From Clostridiales bacterium (GTDB lineage: Bacteria; Bacillota; Clostridia; Christensenellales; Aristaeellaceae), in NCBI GenBank assembly GCA_015056325.1, contig SVGL01000004.1, positions 1 to 64,000 of the forward strand: a DNA stretch of 64,000 bases, given 5' to 3'. Positions within the stretch are counted from its first letter, which is position 1. Each line of letters opens with the position of its first letter. Shown in pieces: positions 7,822 through 16,486 of this stretch. The position numbers were made by a program, and so were the translations under genes. A model generated the notes under the pieces. It ran no database searches. It saw only the letters and a list, made by a program, of their open reading frames with translations, and had not been told where the DNA came from.

Positions 7822-9744
7822 ATGCGCCAAAAGATTGACCTGCTCCGCGGCTGGCAGTTCACCGGCCTGGATGGTCAGACCGTGCCTGTCAGCATCCCTC
7901 ATACCTGGAACAACATTGACGGCCAGGACGGCGGCAACGACTACAAGCGCGGCGCCTGCCGTTATGAGACTGTGTTCCCCATGCCTGCCTTTGATTCCGA
8001 GACCCAGGAGGTCTGGGTGGAGTTCGACGGCGTCAACTCCTCTTCCAAGGTTGAGGTGAATGGCGTCACCGTTGCCACCCACGACGGTGGCTACTCCACC
8101 TTCCGCGCGGAGATCACCTCCCTGCTGGAGGAGGAGAACACCCTTGTCGTGACTGCGGACAACTCCGTCAACGACAAGGTTTATCCCCAGAAGGCGGATT
8201 TCACCTTCTACGGCGGCATCTACCGCGGCGTGCGCCTGCTGGTGGTGAACAAGGCTCACTTCGTGCTGGATTATCTGGGATCTGCCGGCATCCGCGTGAC
8301 CGCTACTCCCGAAGGGAAGGGTGCGAAGGTTCGCGTGCAGAGCCGTGTGACCGCCGGCGATGTGGTCATCACCCTGAAGGATCACAAGGAACGCGTGGTC
8401 GGCACCGCCAATGGCGCTGATGTCACCATCGAGCTGGAGAAGGCTCACCGCTGGCATGGCGTGGAGGATCCTTACCTTTACACCTGCCATGCAGAGGTTG
8501 TGGTGGACGGCGTTGTCACTGACGCGCTGGACATCCCCTTCGGCGTGCGCTCCTTCCGTGTGGATCCCAAGATCGGCTTCGTGCTCAATGACAAGCCCTA
8601 CCCTCTGCACGGCGTCTCCCGCCATCAGGACCGCAAGGGCCTGGGCAACGCCATCACCAGGGCGGAGCACGATGAGGACATGAAGCTCATCGCCGAGATG
8701 GGCTGCAACACCGTCCGTCTGGCCCACTATCAGCACGATCAGTACTTCTATGATCTGTGTGACAAGTACGGCATGGTCGTCTGGGCGGAGATCCCCTATA
8801 TCTCCGAGCACATGCCCAATGGCCGCGAGAACACCATCTCCCAGATGAAGGAGCTCATCGAGCAGAACTATAACCACGCCTGCATCGTCTGCTGGGGCGT
8901 GTCCAACGAGATCACCATCTCCACCAAGGACAAGAAGGACATGCTGGACAACCACCACGTCCTCAACGACCTGATCCACGAGACTGATCCCAGCCGCTTC
9001 ACCACCCTGGCCTGCTACGCCATGTGCGGCCCCTTCAATCCCGTGGCCCACATCACCGATGTGGTCAGCTGGAACCTGTACCTGGGCTGGTATGTTCCCG
9101 GTCTGTTCCTGAACGATCTGTGGATCAGCTTCTTCCATCTGTGCTACCCCAAGACGCCCCTGGGCTATTCCGAGTACGGCGCTGAGGGCATGCCCAATCT
9201 GCATTCCTCCCATCCCCGACGCAACGATCACACCGAGGAATATCAGGCCAAGTACCATGAGTTCATGCTCAAGTGCTTCAAGCGTCACCCCTACATGTGG
9301 GCAAACCATGTGTGGAACATGTTCGACTTTGCGGCGGACGCCCGCGATCAGGGCGGCGAGCCCGGCATGAACCACAAGGGCCTGGTCACCTTCGACCGCA
9401 AGACGAAGAAGGATTCCTTCTATCTCTATAAGGCCTGGTGGAGCAAGGAGCAGTTTGTGCACATCTGCTCCAAGCGTTACGCCGAGCGCGCTGACAAGGT
9501 GACCACCATCAAGGTCTACTCCACCGAGAAGGAAGTCACCCTGTACGTCAACGGCAAGACCTTCGCTACGAAGAAGAGCGACGACCACATCTTCACCTTC
9601 AAGGTCCCCATGGAGGACGTGCTGAAGGTCGAGGCTGTCTGCGGCCGCCACAAGGATACCGCCACCTTCACCAAGGTGGAGGCGCTTCCTGAGAAGTACA
9701 TCCTGCCCAAGAAGAAGAATCCGCAGAAGTCCAACTGGGTGTAA
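7822..9744 (+). CDS. Family 2 glycoside hydrolase, beta-glucuronidase or beta-galactosidase
   Basis: 640 aa. Residues 1-160 are the sugar-binding beta-sandwich, 165-260 the immunoglobulin-like domain, 265-530 the TIM barrel, and about 540-620 an added C-terminal beta domain. Acid/base Glu363 lies in GVSNEIT and the nucleophile Glu451 in YSEYGAEG. Asn517-x-Lys519 (NHKG) is at the place of the N-x-K motif used to recognise glucuronidases, but many related galactosidases have a similar NxKG, so it is not decisive. No signal peptide, so the enzyme is cytoplasmic and acts on imported substrate. The ATG at 7822 follows AAGGAGGAG; upstream in-frame starts lack such a site. The following symporter and UxuB-like reductase favour a glucuronide as substrate. 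Confidence 0.88.
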   Translation: MRQKIDLLRGWQFTGLDGQTVPVSIPHTWNNIDGQDGGNDYKRGACRYETVFPMPAFDSETQEVWVEFDGVNSSSKVEVNGVTVATHDGGYSTFRAEITSLLEEENTLVVTADNSVNDKVYPQKADFTFYGGIYRGVRLLVVNKAHFVLDYLGSAGIRVTATPEGKGAKVRVQSRVTAGDVVITLKDHKERVVGTANGADVTIELEKAHRWHGVEDPYLYTCHAEVVVDGVVTDALDIPFGVRSFRVDPKIGFVLNDKPYPLHGVSRHQDRKGLGNAITRAEHDEDMKLIAEMGCNTVRLAHYQHDQYFYDLCDKYGMVVWAEIPYISEHMPNGRENTISQMKELIEQNYNHACIVCWGVSNEITISTKDKKDMLDNHHVLNDLIHETDPSRFTTLACYAMCGPFNPVAHITDVVSWNLYLGWYVPGLFLNDLWISFFHLCYPKTPLGYSEYGAEGMPNLHSSHPRRNDHTEEYQAKYHEFMLKCFKRHPYMWANHVWNMFDFAADARDQGGEPGMNHKGLVTFDRKTKKDSFYLYKAWWSKEQFVHICSKRYAERADKVTTIKVYSTEKEVTLYVNGKTFATKKSDDHIFTFKVPMEDVLKVEAVCGRHKDTATFTKVEALPEKYILPKKKNPQKSNWV

Positions 9745-9799
9745 TCAAGCCTGCGTGAAGCAGACTGGGTGATAAAGAATAACAAAGGAGGCTCCTCTC

Positions 9800-11392
9800 A
9801 TGTCTGAGAACCAGAACATGAATCGCGCTAAATTCTATCAGCTGGCGATGTTCCCCATGAACAACGGCGCGACGAATGTGTACTATGTCCTGATCCTGTC
9901 CTTCATTGCCACCTTCGGCAACCGCGTGCTCGGCCTGGGCATGGCGTTTGCGTCCTTCATGATCACCGGCATGCGCGTCTTTGACGCCGTTACCGATCCC
10001 ATCATCGGCGCCCTGATGGACAAGACCGACGGTAAGTTTGGCAAGTTCCGTCCCTTCATGGTCATCGGTAACCTGATCATGGCGGTCTCCGTTATCCTGC
10101 TGTACATGGTGACTCCTCTGATTCCCGAGACCATGATGTGGCTGCGCTATGTGCTGTTTGTGGGCCTGTACGCGGTGTGGGTTATCGGCTATACCTTCCA
10201 GACCTCCGTCACCCGTTCCGCTCAGCCCGTGCTGACCAATGATCCCAAGCAGCGTCCCCTGTTCACCGTCTTCAACACCATCGGCTCCCTGGCCGGCATG
10301 GGTCTGATCCAGGTGCTGGGCATGCTGATCGCCTCCGACGGCATCGCGGGCGACTACAATGCCACCTGGTTCAACATCATGACCCCCATCGGTATCGTGG
10401 TGTCCATCCTGCTGACCATCGTTGCCATCATCGGCATCTGGGAGAAGGATCAGACCAAGTACTTCGGCATGGGCAACAAGCAGGAGAACCTCAAGATCCG
10501 CGAGTATGTGCAGATCATCAAGGCCAACAAGCCTCTGCAGCGCCTGATGGTCGCCGGCGGCGGCTGCAAGCTGGCCCTGTCCATCGCCACCAACCTGACC
10601 GTGCTGTGCATGATCTATGGCTGCATGACCCAGTTCGGCGTGATCACCAACGAGGCGGGCGAGCTGGCCAGCCAGAACCGCTACGACACCCTGAATGCGC
10701 TGATGATGGTGCTGGGCTATGTGTTCTCCGCGCCCTTCTTCGCACTGACCGTCCGCACCTCCCAGAAGTTTGGCCAGAAGAAGTCCCTGATGACCTACGT
10801 GGCTGTGGCCCTGGCCTGCTACGTGGGCGTGCTGGCCCTGCTGCTGATCTGGAAGCCTGAGACCACCGCGCTGAACCTGATCATCTTCGGTCAGGAAGGC
10901 GGTCTGGCCATCAACCTGTACACCATCGCCTTCATCCTGTTCTTCGGCGTGGGCTACGGCGCTTACTATGCTACTGCTGATATGCCCATCCCCATGGTTG
11001 CTGACTGCGCTGACTACGAGACCTACCGCTCCGGTAAGTTCATCCCCGGCATCATGGGCACCCTGTTCTCCCTGGTGGACAAGCTGGTGTCCTCCCTGTC
11101 CGCGACCGTCGTGGCGGTGGTCATCACCCTGACCGTCGGCCTGAAGGATCTGCCCACCAAGTCCACCCCCTATGTGGATGGCATGAACTGGGCGGTTATC
11201 ATCTGCTTCTGCGTGATTCCCATGCTGGCGTGGATCGCCACCCTGTGGGCCATGAAGGGCTACGAGCTGGACGGCAAGCGCATCAAGGAAATCCAGGCTG
11301 TCAATGCTGCCCGTAAGGCTTACATCGCTGACGGTCATACCCTGGAAGAAGCCATGCAGACTTACAAGACCGTTGAGGACGTGCAGGCTTAA
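9800..11392 (+). CDS. GPH-family glycoside:cation symporter
   Basis: 530 aa with about 12 transmembrane helices. The N-terminal helices carry the family pattern VFDAVTDPIIGALMDKT with Asp residues that bind the coupling cation in MelB-type carriers; RPFMVIGN and DMPIPMVADCADYE are further GPH signatures. The family imports melibiose, lactose, xylosides or glucuronides (UidB) with Na+ or H+. It lies 55 bp after the GH2 gene and 42 bp before the reductase gene, consistent with one catabolic operon in which this protein brings in the glycoside cut by the GH2 enzyme. Start chosen at the ATG preceded by AAAGGAGG. Confidence 0.9.
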   Translation: MSENQNMNRAKFYQLAMFPMNNGATNVYYVLILSFIATFGNRVLGLGMAFASFMITGMRVFDAVTDPIIGALMDKTDGKFGKFRPFMVIGNLIMAVSVILLYMVTPLIPETMMWLRYVLFVGLYAVWVIGYTFQTSVTRSAQPVLTNDPKQRPLFTVFNTIGSLAGMGLIQVLGMLIASDGIAGDYNATWFNIMTPIGIVVSILLTIVAIIGIWEKDQTKYFGMGNKQENLKIREYVQIIKANKPLQRLMVAGGGCKLALSIATNLTVLCMIYGCMTQFGVITNEAGELASQNRYDTLNALMMVLGYVFSAPFFALTVRTSQKFGQKKSLMTYVAVALACYVGVLALLLIWKPETTALNLIIFGQEGGLAINLYTIAFILFFGVGYGAYYATADMPIPMVADCADYETYRSGKFIPGIMGTLFSLVDKLVSSLSATVVAVVITLTVGLKDLPTKSTPYVDGMNWAVIICFCVIPMLAWIATLWAMKGYELDGKRIKEIQAVNAARKAYIADGHTLEEAMQTYKTVEDVQA

Positions 11393-11434
11393 TCTTGTGA
11401 ACCCATAATCAAATATAGAAAGGAATTGATCCCT

Positions 11435-12280
11435 ATGATGAATCTGCCTCTGAATGTTGATTTTACCGGTAAGGTCGTCGTCGTGACCGGCGCCGGCGGC
11501 GTGCTGTGCGGCGATATGGCCCGCGCCTATGCCCAGGCCGGCGCGAAGGTCGCTGCCCTGGACCTGAACGAGGATGCCGTGAAGAAGCTGGCTGACGAGC
11601 TGAAGGCCGAAGGCTTCATCTGCGAAGGCTACAAGGCGAACGTCCTGGATCCCGAAGCCCTCGAAGTGGTGCACCAGCAGGTTCTGGCTGATCTGGGCCC
11701 CTGCGACATTCTGGTCAACGGCGCCGGCGGCAACAATCCCCGTGCTACCACCGACAATGAGTACCAGCACGAGGCCAAGGAAGGCCAGAAGACCTTCTTC
11801 GACCTGGAGGCCAACGGCATCGACTTCGTGTTCAAGCTCAACTACCAGGGCACCCTGCTGCCCACCCAGGTGTTCGCCAAGGACATGGTCGCCAAGAAGA
11901 GCGGCAACATTCTGAACATCTCCTCGATGAACGCCTACATCCCGCTGACCAAGATCCCCGCCTACTCCGGCGCGAAGGCTGCCATCTCCAACTTCACCCA
12001 GTGGCTGGCTACCCACTTCGCCGGCACCGGCATCCGCTGCAACGCCATCGCTCCCGGCTTCCTGGTGTCCAATCAGAACCGCGCGCTGCTGTTCAACCCC
12101 GATGGCACCCCCACTGCCCGTTCCGCCAAGATCCTCAACGGCACCCCCATGGGCCGTTTCGTGGATTCCGAGGAGCTGCTGGGCGGCCTGTTCTTCCTGA
12201 CCGACGACAAGGCTGCCTCCGCCATCACCGGCGTGGTGCTGCCCATCGACTGCGGCTTCGCTGCCTACTCCGGTGTGTAA
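11435..12280 (+). CDS. Short-chain dehydrogenase, UxuB-like D-mannonate oxidoreductase
   Basis: 281 aa. A Rossmann fold with TGAGGVLCG for NAD(P), the NGAGGNNP segment, catalytic Ser in NISSMN and the YSGAK Tyr/Lys pair. The stretch GTLLPTQVFAKDM, the APGFLVSNQNRALL block and the end DCGFAAYSGV are, as I recall them, hallmarks of the short-chain-type D-mannonate oxidoreductases of Bacillota (B. subtilis UxuB type), which interconvert fructuronate and mannonate in glucuronate breakdown. The start at 11435 follows AAGGAA; an upstream TTG in frame is ignored. As third gene after GH2 and symporter it points to hexuronate use. Substrate is inferred from family similarity and context. Confidence 0.82.
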   Translation: MMNLPLNVDFTGKVVVVTGAGGVLCGDMARAYAQAGAKVAALDLNEDAVKKLADELKAEGFICEGYKANVLDPEALEVVHQQVLADLGPCDILVNGAGGNNPRATTDNEYQHEAKEGQKTFFDLEANGIDFVFKLNYQGTLLPTQVFAKDMVAKKSGNILNISSMNAYIPLTKIPAYSGAKAAISNFTQWLATHFAGTGIRCNAIAPGFLVSNQNRALLFNPDGTPTARSAKILNGTPMGRFVDSEELLGGLFFLTDDKAASAITGVVLPIDCGFAAYSGV

Positions 12281-12307
12281 CGCAAGTGTAAATTCTGCCG
12301 GAATCCC

Positions 12308-12336
12308 TTGCAAATGCCGCTTGAAACTGGTATAAT
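12308..12336 (+). promoter_or_regulatory. Strong sigma-A type promoter
   Basis: TTGCAA (12308-12313), 17-bp spacer, TATAAT (12331-12336), preceded by CTGG. It drives the secreted protein gene at 12391. Confidence 0.8.
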
Positions 12337-12390
12337 GATAACAGAAATGAATATCCTCCGGGATGTTCTGATATGAAAGGAGATACCCCC

Positions 12391-13134
12391 ATGAAGAAGA
12401 TTCTTGCTCTGGTTCTGGCCGCGATGATGCTGCTGGCCTGCACTGCTTTCGCTGAGCCCACCAAGATCGAGTACGGCACCGAGAACACCCTGGTCTATGC
12501 CCGCGAAGTGGCTTACGCCGCTGAGCCCGGCGCTGTGGACGCTCTGGGCAATCCCACCGACGCTGACAAGGTTCCCACCGGCATCGCTCACGTGACCGCT
12601 TGGGCTGGCGAGTGGGTGCTGGTCGCTGCGTACGTCTCCGAGGCCGGCCTGGAGGAGTATGACCTGGATGGCGAAGAGGGTTTCTACGCTGTGCCCGAGA
12701 ACGCTGTGTTCCTGAACCTGGTGCCCGCTTACGACGCTTCCGCTAACGATCCCTCCGGTCCCCTGGTTGACGTGGCCAACTACTTCCACGCCCACTGCTA
12801 CGATCTGAACGGCACCATCACCCTGCCCGAAGATATCGACGAGGACGGCTTCAAGGTCAAGAATGTCTGGTCTGACTGGGCCAGCGTTGTCCGCGGCAAT
12901 GCCGATGGCGACTTCAACTTCGGCCCCGCCAAGGTCAACATCAAGGGCGACGACGACTACATCTACTGGAACGAGCTGACTGGCTTTGACTTCGAGGAGA
13001 TCGAGGAGTTCAAGTACATCGGCATGAATCTGGATGGCCAGATCGTCATCACTGCCTGCGAGAAGAACCCCGTCACCAAGCCCGATACCGACGTCTGGTT
13101 CGCGCTGGTGTTCGACAAGGTTGTCGCTGAGTAA
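12391..13134 (+). CDS. Secreted protein of unknown function
   Basis: 247 aa with a clear N-terminal signal (basic MKKI, hydrophobic stretch, likely cut after TAFA; LLAC could also be read as a lipobox). The mature protein is acidic, beta-rich in appearance and rich in Asp, Glu, Val and Tyr, with no Cys pair motif and no repeat. I do not recognise a family. It has its own strong promoter, an AAAGGAG ribosome site and its own terminator, so it is an independent, probably well-expressed gene. Codon use is strongly biased to C-ending codons, which also hints at high expression. Confidence 0.75.
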   Translation: MKKILALVLAAMMLLACTAFAEPTKIEYGTENTLVYAREVAYAAEPGAVDALGNPTDADKVPTGIAHVTAWAGEWVLVAAYVSEAGLEEYDLDGEEGFYAVPENAVFLNLVPAYDASANDPSGPLVDVANYFHAHCYDLNGTITLPEDIDEDGFKVKNVWSDWASVVRGNADGDFNFGPAKVNIKGDDDYIYWNELTGFDFEEIEEFKYIGMNLDGQIVITACEKNPVTKPDTDVWFALVFDKVVAE

Positions 13135-13145
13135 TTGATCCTCAT

Positions 13146-13175
13146 GGGCTGCATCCGCGTGATGCGGCCCTTTTT
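13146..13175 (+). terminator. Rho-independent terminator
   Basis: GGGCTGCATC and GATGCGGCCC pair (one wobble) and are followed by TTTTT, 11 bp after the stop of the secreted protein gene. Confidence 0.85.
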
Positions 13176-13180
13176 CGTGC

Positions 13181-13209
13181 TTGCAATCCGGCAGAAAATC
13201 CGGTATAAT
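13181..13209 (+). promoter_or_regulatory. Promoter of the YitT-family gene
   Basis: TTGCAA (13181-13186), 17-bp spacer, TATAAT (13204-13209), immediately after the preceding terminator. The leader is about 75 nt. Confidence 0.8.
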
Positions 13210-13288
13210 GTCATTATCAGTTGGTACGCACAGCGCCTGCCCGATGCGGCAGGTGCTTTTCATGGCCATGGGGATGGAAGGAGTCAAC

Positions 13289-14158
13289 ATGAACTGGAAG
13301 CAGATCCTCAAAACGTTGCCGATTGTAGCCTTCGGCAATACGGTGATGGCTGCAGGCATCGTGCTGTTCATATTGCCGATGGGTTTGATCACCGGGGGCA
13401 CCACGGGTTTGGGCATTATCGCGGAGAAGCTCACAGGCCTGTCTATCCCGGTGTTTACGGCTATTTTCAACATCGCGATGTTTCTGCTGGGCTTCGTTTG
13501 CCTGGGCAAGACCTTTGCGGCCACGACGCTGGTGAGCACCGTCCTGTCGCCGGTGATGCTGGCCGTGATGCAGGCGATTGTAGGGGATTTTGTCCTCTGC
13601 GAGGATCTGCTGATGAACGTCCTCTTCGGCGGTATTTGCGTGGGCATTGCCATTGCTATCGTGGTGCGGGCAGGCTCTTCCACCGGCGGTATGGATATCC
13701 CGCCGCTGCTGCTGCAGAAGTATGCGGGCATTCCGGTTTCACGCAGCCTGTATGTGTTTGACTTCGTGATCGTCTGCGGGCAGGCGCTGATCGTTGCGCC
13801 GGATATGCTGCTCTACGGCGTGCTGATGGTGATGGCCTATACCGTGGTCATCGACAAGATGATGGCCATGGGCGATGCGCAGATCCAGCTGCAGATTGTC
13901 AGCCCTGAGGCGGACAAAATCCGCCAGGCCATCCTGCAGGACGTAGACCGCGGCGTGACGCTGCTCCACGGGCAGACGGGCTATTTCCAGCGGGAGACGG
14001 ATGTGCTCTTCACCATCATCTCCCCCCGCGAACGCCACCGCACCGAGCAGCTCATCCGCAGGATCGACCCCCATGCGTTTATTATCATCAGCCATGTGAC
14101 GAGGGTCAGCGGCGGCGGATTCTCCGTCCCGAAAAAGCGACTGCCCCTGGATCAATGA
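13289..14158 (+). CDS. YitT-family membrane protein
   Basis: 289 aa. Five to six hydrophobic segments fill residues 8-185, with the family motif LITGGTTGLGII and the repeat-like RAGSSTGGMDIPPLLLQK. The C-terminal soluble domain (about 195-280) matches the DUF2179 domain that follows the YitT membrane part and contains TIISPRERHRTEQLIRRIDP. The molecular role of YitT proteins is not known; transport has been proposed. The ATG at 13289 follows GGAAGGAG; the longer upstream frame overlaps the promoter and is discounted. It stands alone between a promoter and a terminator. Confidence 0.88.
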   Translation: MNWKQILKTLPIVAFGNTVMAAGIVLFILPMGLITGGTTGLGIIAEKLTGLSIPVFTAIFNIAMFLLGFVCLGKTFAATTLVSTVLSPVMLAVMQAIVGDFVLCEDLLMNVLFGGICVGIAIAIVVRAGSSTGGMDIPPLLLQKYAGIPVSRSLYVFDFVIVCGQALIVAPDMLLYGVLMVMAYTVVIDKMMAMGDAQIQLQIVSPEADKIRQAILQDVDRGVTLLHGQTGYFQRETDVLFTIISPRERHRTEQLIRRIDPHAFIIISHVTRVSGGGFSVPKKRLPLDQ

Positions 14159-14167
14159 TATACGAAA

Positions 14168-14200
14168 GCTCCCGCAGAGCGAATCTGCGGGAGCATTTTT
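14168..14200. terminator. Terminator between converging genes
   Basis: An 11-bp perfect stem GCTCCCGCAGA / TCTGCGGGAGC followed by ATTTTT on the plus strand. On the minus strand the T run is short, so it mainly stops the YitT transcript, but it also overlaps the end of the minus-strand gene. Confidence 0.85.
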
Positions 14201-15456
14201 CATGCCTTCTTCATTTCGTACAGCAATTCCGCGGCGATGCGGGCCTTGGTGACGCTCACGTCCGCCTTGGGGAAGCAGTAGTACAGCGCATCCTTGTTGC
14301 CGATGGAGATCACGTCGCCGATCTCGTACCAGTGGTAGTCCACGTTGAGGCTGTGGCTGGCCAGAGGGGACTGCTCGTAGTGCAGCTTTCCCTCGCAGCC
14401 GGTGAGGATGAAGCCATTTTCGTCGTGGACGAGACGGCCTTCGCCCACCATGTACAGCGCCTTGTGATCCACCATCATGCCGATGGAGACGGCGGTATCC
14501 AGGCGGTAGGATCCGTTCTGGATGGCGGTGCGCACCTGCTCCCGCTGCCAGTCGTACCAGTCGGGGATGTGGGGGAAGCGGGTCTCGCCGGTTGTGCAAT
14601 GGAGCTGGCCGTATTCGTCCATCTCATGCACCTGTCCGCAGGCGTGGCAGATCAGCTGGGTGCCATTGCCCTCCATCTGGCCCTCCGTGCCGCAGTTGTG
14701 GCAGTGGTAGAGCACCCGGTGGAGACCGTCGGCGCGGAAGGCTTCGGTGATGGCGACGCGGTTGTCCCGCTGCCAGGCGAACTGGTCAAAGGCGAAAACC
14801 TTGTCGATCATCGCGTCCAGCTCGGCGATGGACTTTACCTCGATTTCCTCCGGGGTGAGGAGACACTTCACGTCCGCAGAGACCTCTACTTTGCGGATTT
14901 GCAGGCAGTTGTACAGAGGGTCGCGGGCGAAGGCGCCCCAGGTGGTCACCGTCACCACCGGAACCTTGAAGCGCTTGAGGATTGCGCCCAGGCCGCGGGG
15001 AAGAACGGTCCTGCGGCCATCCAGGGTGTAGCCGGCCTCGGGGAACATGAGGACGCTGCTCTTTTTTTCATTCAGGGCGTAGCGCATGTCCCGCACCAGG
15101 GTGAGGTCGCTGACGAACTTCTGCGTGGGGATGCAGCCGATCAACGGCATCAGCCAGCGCTTGCCCACGTAGCTGTCCGTGGTGGAGACGATGCACAGGG
15201 GCTTAGGGAAAAAGATGCCATAAGCCAGCTTCAAATCGGTGAAGCTGGAGTGGTTCATGAGGATGAGACAGGGCTGATCGCCCACGAGCTCCATCCGCTC
15301 CCGGCGGACGGTGTAGTGAATCTTCTTCAGCGTCGGCGCGGACAAAACACGAATCAGCCCCCTGAAGAAAGGATGGGGGCGCATGGGGTTCATGTGCTTG
15401 GGGCGGGGGAGCGCCATGACTTGCTCATAGGGCAGCTTCTTCGTCCGGATTTTCAC
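14200..15456 (-). CDS. PlsC-type acyltransferase with a C-terminal zinc ribbon
   Basis: 418 aa. Residues 60-205 are a 1-acylglycerol-3-phosphate acyltransferase-like domain: the catalytic HX4D is His69-Asp74 in NHSSFTD, and FPEAG (138-142) is the phosphate-binding block. A second part (about 245-418) begins with four cysteines, Cys252/Cys255 and Cys270/Cys273, spaced as a zinc ribbon, then a beta-rich region. PlsC enzymes add the second acyl chain to glycerophospholipids, but this one lacks membrane helices, is longer than the usual 240 aa, and the tail is not part of the standard enzyme. The start is GTG at 15456 with GCGAGGT upstream. Acceptor unknown. Confidence 0.82.
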   Translation of the reverse strand: MKIRTKKLPYEQVMALPRPKHMNPMRPHPFFRGLIRVLSAPTLKKIHYTVRRERMELVGDQPCLILMNHSSFTDLKLAYGIFFPKPLCIVSTTDSYVGKRWLMPLIGCIPTQKFVSDLTLVRDMRYALNEKKSSVLMFPEAGYTLDGRRTVLPRGLGAILKRFKVPVVTVTTWGAFARDPLYNCLQIRKVEVSADVKCLLTPEEIEVKSIAELDAMIDKVFAFDQFAWQRDNRVAITEAFRADGLHRVLYHCHNCGTEGQMEGNGTQLICHACGQVHEMDEYGQLHCTTGETRFPHIPDWYDWQREQVRTAIQNGSYRLDTAVSIGMMVDHKALYMVGEGRLVHDENGFILTGCEGKLHYEQSPLASHSLNVDYHWYEIGDVISIGNKDALYYCFPKADVSVTKARIAAELLYEMKKA

Positions 15457-15500
15457 GGGGTGTACCTCGCAGTCTTTTCATTTGTGACAATGCTGCATCC

Positions 15501-15529
15501 ATTATGGCATATCCTGCAGGAATTGTCAA
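15501..15529 (-). promoter_or_regulatory. Strong promoter of the PlsC-like gene
   Basis: Minus strand TTGACA (15529-15524), exact consensus, 17-bp spacer, CATAAT (15506-15501). The leader is about 38 nt. Confidence 0.8.
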
Positions 15530-15625
15530 CGAAGGTTGAAAAAAGGTTATATCCGGCAGGAAAAGGTTCGCTTGCGGCGAACTATTCAGGCAGCAAATCC
15601 CGTTTGTTTTGAAGGAGGAATATAT

Positions 15626-16474
15626 ATGGCCAAGTTTATTCTTTCCGCCTTTGCGGATGAAGCCAGCCCCATGCTGGACGAGCAGATCAAGGCGCTCCAG
15701 GAGGAGGGTATCTCCCTGATTGAGCTGCGCGGCGTGGACTGCAAGAACGTCTCCGCCCTGACCATCGAGGAAGCACAAGCCATCAAGGCCAAGCTGGACG
15801 CCGCGGGCATCCGCCTGTCCGCGCTGGGCTCCCCCTACGGCAAGGCATCCCTGGGCGTTGCCTTTGACGAGCACCTGGCGCTGTTCAAGCACGGCCTGGA
15901 GCTGTGCAAGGTGCTGGATACCAAGCGCATCCGCATGTTCAGCTTCCACCCGGCGGAGGGCGTCTCCCCGGAGGACAGCCGCGATGAGGTGCTGCGCCGC
16001 CTGGAGATCATGGTGAAGCTGGCCAAGGAAGCCGGCGTGCAGCTCGTCCATGAGAACGAGAAGGGCATCTACGGCGATATCGCTGAGCGCAACGCGGATG
16101 TGCTGAACGCTTTCGGGGATTTAGGCTTTGCCTTCGACCCGGCGAACTTCATCCAGTGCGGCGTCAACACCCTGGAGGCCTACGAGCTGCTCCATGACCG
16201 TATCACCTACATGCACATCAAGGACGCGCTGCTGGCCGACGGCGCGGTGGTCTGCGCGGGCAACGGCGACGGCAACGTGCCGGAGATCCTGCGCCGCCTG
16301 AACGCCGAGCGGGACGGCGAGGTCATCCTGACCGTGGAGCCCCACCTGACTGTCTTCAAGGGCCTCAATGACCTGCAGGACGAGGAACTCAAGCATCACG
16401 AGAGTTACCCTGACAGCCGCACCGCCTTCCATGCTGCGGTGACTGCGCTCAAGGGTATTATCGAACAGCTGTAA
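15626..16474 (+). CDS. Sugar phosphate isomerase/epimerase-type TIM barrel protein
   Basis: 282 aa, AP-endonuclease-2/xylose-isomerase-like barrel. Metal-ligand positions typical of the fold are visible: Glu in LIELRGVD, His in FSFHPAEG, Glu in LVHENEKG, Asp in FAFDPANF, His-x-Lys-Asp in YMHIKDA, and Glu in LTVEPH. Members isomerise or epimerise sugars or cyclitols. The next gene (12 bp downstream) is a Gfo/Idh/MocA oxidoreductase, a pairing common in inositol and rare-sugar catabolism. The start at 15626 follows GAAGGAGGA; in-frame codons further upstream overlap the divergent promoter. Substrate unknown. Confidence 0.85.
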   Translation: MAKFILSAFADEASPMLDEQIKALQEEGISLIELRGVDCKNVSALTIEEAQAIKAKLDAAGIRLSALGSPYGKASLGVAFDEHLALFKHGLELCKVLDTKRIRMFSFHPAEGVSPEDSRDEVLRRLEIMVKLAKEAGVQLVHENEKGIYGDIAERNADVLNAFGDLGFAFDPANFIQCGVNTLEAYELLHDRITYMHIKDALLADGAVVCAGNGDGNVPEILRRLNAERDGEVILTVEPHLTVFKGLNDLQDEELKHHESYPDSRTAFHAAVTALKGIIEQL

Positions 16475-16486
16475 GGAGGCAAAAAT

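Noticed and set aside
9668-12313. Open frame of 881 codons on the minus strand opposite the symporter and reductase
   Set aside because: Low-complexity Gly/His/Gln/Asp composition and full overlap with two convincing genes.
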